From: Planctomycetota bacterium
Lineage (GTDB): Bacteria; Planctomycetota; Brocadiia; SM23-32
DNA length: 7,315 nt
Direction of reading: 5' to 3'
Assembly: GCA_030604585.1 (NCBI GenBank)
Contig: JAUVVP010000087.1
Location: forward strand, 1 to 7,315
Shown here: positions 5,691 to 7,315 of the stretch, one piece after another
How the letters are laid out: each line of letters opens with the position of its first letter
Numbering within the stretch: the stretch's first letter is position 1
Made by a program: the position numbers and the translations under genes
Notes under the pieces: generated by a model
Seen by the model: only the letters and a program-made list of their open reading frames with translations
The model's database searches: none
Told to the model about the DNA's origin: nothing

Positions 5691-6749
5691 ATGTCGGATA
5701 TCTTCGGGATGGGTTCTGGCATGGGTGGGCTCCCGCTCCTGAGCGAGGCGGAGACCCGGAGCATCTGCGCGGAAAACCCCAACGGCGAGAAGGGCGCCGG
5801 CGCGACGGCAAAGAACCATCTCGGCGTCGGGTGGAAGGGCCGGCCGTGCATCACGCTGCCCAAGGACGAGACGGTGGCCCTGGCAGACATCACCGGCCCG
5901 GGCATCATCCAGCACATCTGGTTTACGGTGACCGACCACGGCCCCCGGGGCAGGACCGTCCTGCGGGACCTGGTGCTCCGTTTCCACTGGGACGGCGAGG
6001 ACGGGCCGTCGGTGGAGGTGCCGATCGGCGACTTCTTCGCCAACGGGCACGCGATGCGCTGCGACATCAATTCCCTGCCCGTCGCCGTCAATCCGAGCGG
6101 CGGGATGAACTGCTACTGGCCGATGCCGTTCGGCGAGTCGGCACGCATCACCGTGACTAACGAGCACGGCGAGGACGTCGGCGGCTTCTTCTACCAGATC
6201 ACTTACTCGCTGACGGCCGTGCCGCAGAACGCAGCGCGCTTCCACGCCCAGTGGCGCCGCGAGAACACCGTCACCTACCACAAGGAGTACACGATCCTGG
6301 ACGGCGTCCAGGGGCAGGGCCACTACGTGGGGACTTACCTGGCCTGGACGCAACTGTCGAGCGGCTGGTGGGGCGAGGGGGAGATCAAGTTCTACATTGA
6401 CGGCGACCGGGAGCATCCCACCATCTGCGGCACGGGCACGGAGGACTACGTCGGGGGGGCCTGGTGCTTCGCCGACCGAACCTACTCGACGGCGTTCCTG
6501 GGCTACCCCTTGCGGCACGCCGAGCCCGGCCAGATCATCCGGCACGGCCTCTACCGCTGGCACGTGCCCGACCCGATCCGCTTCAAGAGCGACCTGGGGG
6601 CGACCATTCAGGACCTGGGCTTCACGCCGCAGCCGACCGGCTACGAGCCCCTGACCGACGACATCAGCTCCGTGGCCTACTGGTATCAGACCGAGCCGCA
6701 CGCTGCGTTCCCCCAGTTTCCGCCGGCCAGGGCCCGCTGGCCCCGCTAA
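5691..6749 (+). CDS. DUF2961 family protein, probable GH172 glycoside hydrolase
   Basis: A complete 352-residue member of DUF2961, the family that includes GH172 enzymes acting on fructofuranosides and D-arabinofuranosides. Conserved family blocks appear in order: AENPNGEKGAG (27-37), the TGPGIIQHIWFT stretch (68-79), LRDLVLRFHWDGE (91-103), PSVEVPIGDFF (106-116), NCYWPMPF (140-147), GWWGEGEIKFYIDGD (225-239), GTGTEDYVGGAW (247-258) and SVAYWYQTEPHA near the end. By analogy with characterised GH172 enzymes, Glu229 and Glu251 in the GEGE and GTGTEDY blocks are the likely catalytic pair. No signal peptide or membrane segment is visible, so it is probably cytoplasmic and acts on imported sugars or oligosaccharides. 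The ATG has GGAGGG 7 nt upstream. It is divergent from the tig operon and no transporter or sugar gene is in view. Substrate is unknown. Confidence 0.92.
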   Translation: MSDIFGMGSGMGGLPLLSEAETRSICAENPNGEKGAGATAKNHLGVGWKGRPCITLPKDETVALADITGPGIIQHIWFTVTDHGPRGRTVLRDLVLRFHWDGEDGPSVEVPIGDFFANGHAMRCDINSLPVAVNPSGGMNCYWPMPFGESARITVTNEHGEDVGGFFYQITYSLTAVPQNAARFHAQWRRENTVTYHKEYTILDGVQGQGHYVGTYLAWTQLSSGWWGEGEIKFYIDGDREHPTICGTGTEDYVGGAWCFADRTYSTAFLGYPLRHAEPGQIIRHGLYRWHVPDPIRFKSDLGATIQDLGFTPQPTGYEPLTDDISSVAYWYQTEPHAAFPQFPPARARWPR

Positions 6750-6837
6750 AAATCGGGACAGTCACCTTTTTTCGTGTCCTATCTCATTGCTTAGAAGTGC
6801 TTTACAAAGCCAAAAATAGGTGACTGTCCCTATTTTT
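6748..6837. repeat. Near-perfect inverted repeat, REP- or MITE-like element and possible terminator
   Basis: Arms 6748-6772 and 6813-6837 pair at 23 of 25 positions (mismatches 6754/6831 and 6768/6817), with core GGGACAGTCACC and its complement GGTGACTGTCCC. AT-rich flanks sit on both sides of the core, and the central segment is 40 nt. The arms overlap the stop codon of the DUF2961 gene. From memory, GGGACAGTCACC-type repeats recur in some bacterial genomes with REP-associated or IS200-like transposases; none is encoded here. The stem with T-rich flanks on both strands could end transcription from the left. Confidence 0.8.
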
Positions 6838-6872
6838 CACTACGTTTTACCCATCGGGCTTCACTATGATAT

Positions 6873-7070
6873 GTGCGTGGAAGAAGACGCACAGTTTCCG
6901 CCCGGAAGACGTTCCCAGAGATAGATTTCGCGGCGAAAGCAAAAGAGCTTGCAGAAGCGTACAAACAGTCGGCAGAATTCGTAAAAAAACTTCGAGAGAT
7001 CAAGAAGAAGTACGAGAAGATTCTGAGGCCGTTGGGGGGTGTCCACACACTCCCGGTGTTTGGCGAATAG
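6873..7070 (+). CDS. Possible small basic helical protein, function unknown
   Basis: A 65-residue ORF starting at GTG. An in-frame TGA immediately upstream (6867-6869) limits the start, and no ribosome site is evident. The first 12 residues are rich in Arg and Lys. Residues about 16-52 form a charged amphipathic segment (KAKELAEAYKQ, FVKKLREIKKKYEKIL) typical of a single helix or coiled coil, ending in PLGGVHTLPVFGE. The protein-like composition is the main argument for coding. A 7-bp inverted repeat (6872-6878 and 6887-6893, loop GGAAGAAG) covers the start. An overlapping 88-residue ORF in another frame (6866-7132) looks less protein-like. It lies 58 nt before the next gene and may pair with it. 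It could also be a broken remnant. I do not recognise the family. Confidence 0.4.
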   Translation: MRGRRRTVSARKTFPEIDFAAKAKELAEAYKQSAEFVKKLREIKKKYEKILRPLGGVHTLPVFGE

Positions 7071-7117
7071 TCTGTGCTTGTCCAATCGGAGGACTGGCAA
7101 AGACAACCCGTTCTGTT

Positions 7118-7122
7118 GGAGG
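7118..7122 (+). promoter_or_regulatory. Strong ribosome binding site for the gene at 7129
   Basis: GGAGG 6 nt before the ATG at 7129. It is the clearest translation signal in the right-hand 480 bases and fixes the start of the partial gene. Confidence 0.7.
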
Positions 7123-7128
7123 CTACGA

Positions 7129-7315
7129 ATGAAATCTGCGTCTCTGGTAATGATGCTGACAGTGTGTATCGCAACGATTGCTGGCGATCTCTGGCTGAAT
7201 AGGGGCGTCTCGCAGGAGATTGCCAACTTAGAAGAGCACTTTGAGACCATTGTGCCGCTTCTGGTCGCCACAGCCAAGAAGGCCGAAGCGAGGGCATTCA
7301 AAGGCTATGAGGAGA
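7129..7315 (+). CDS. N-terminus of a membrane-anchored or exported protein, function unknown (3' end beyond window)
   Basis: Sixty-two codons are open to the window edge. Lys2 is followed by a hydrophobic segment (about residues 4-19, LVMMLTVCIATIAG), which is either an N-terminal membrane anchor or a signal peptide. Cys13 is not in a proper lipobox because Val precedes it. After Asn24-Arg25 the chain becomes helical and charged (QEIANLEEHFE, then TAKKAEARAFKGYEE), like the start of an extracytoplasmic coiled coil. GGAGG lies 6 nt before the ATG. Codon use is less GC-biased than in the genes at left. The family cannot be named from this fragment. Confidence 0.7.
   Translation, partial: MKSASLVMMLTVCIATIAGDLWLNRGVSQEIANLEEHFETIVPLLVATAKKAEARAFKGYEE

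Noticed and set aside
5139..6701. A 520-codon minus-strand ORF opposite the DUF2961 gene and running into tig.
   Set aside because: The plus strand encodes intact DUF2961 blocks with a ribosome site. The minus frame crosses the divergent promoter region and lacks motifs.
6830..7301. Two overlapping minus-strand ORFs of 155 and 145 codons.
   Set aside because: Neither has a clear ribosome site or protein-like pattern, and the plus strand has a strong GGAGG plus a membrane-segment start in the same DNA.

Overview
The window is high-GC bacterial DNA, except for the last ~480 bases, which are visibly richer in A and T. It carries a protein-quality-control operon, a metabolic dehydrogenase gene, a divergent glycosidase-family gene, a short inverted-repeat element and the start of a different, unrecognised gene set. 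The fused alpha/beta E1 dehydrogenase, the DUF2961/GH172 protein and the GGGACAGTCACC-type inverted repeat together suggest an uncultured planctomycete-like bacterium. That assignment is inference from gene style, not from a marker gene.

Minus strand, read right to left: trigger factor (tig, 5289-3832), clpP (3817-3158) and clpX (3113-1875) are tightly spaced (14 and 44 nt gaps) in the classical tig-clpP-clpX order. They would supply a ribosome-bound chaperone, the proteolytic chamber and its unfoldase. A likely promoter lies at 5372-5401 and a perfect 7-bp hairpin falls at or near the predicted 5' end of the mRNA. After clpX comes a 169-nt gap with its own candidate promoter. It is followed by a GTG-started gene (1705 to beyond base 1) for a thiamine-diphosphate 2-oxoacid dehydrogenase E1 in which the alpha and beta chains are fused. 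This gene is cut by the left edge.

Plus strand: across a 401-nt GC-rich divergent spacer that can fold strongly (5417-5496), a candidate promoter (5620-5648) precedes a complete 352-residue DUF2961/GH172 gene (5691-6749). Its stop codon is overlapped by a ~90-bp near-perfect inverted repeat (6748-6837) that looks like a REP- or MITE-type element and could also terminate transcription. Beyond it the base composition changes. A possible 65-residue basic helical protein (6873-7070) and the N-terminus of a membrane-anchored or exported protein with a strong ribosome site (7129 onward) follow.

The most noteworthy observation is in ClpP. The catalytic Ser and His are present, but the residue aligning with the catalytic Asp is Glu, and the usual SPGG motif beside the active site reads CYGG. 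No defence system, CRISPR array, tRNA or rRNA was seen.
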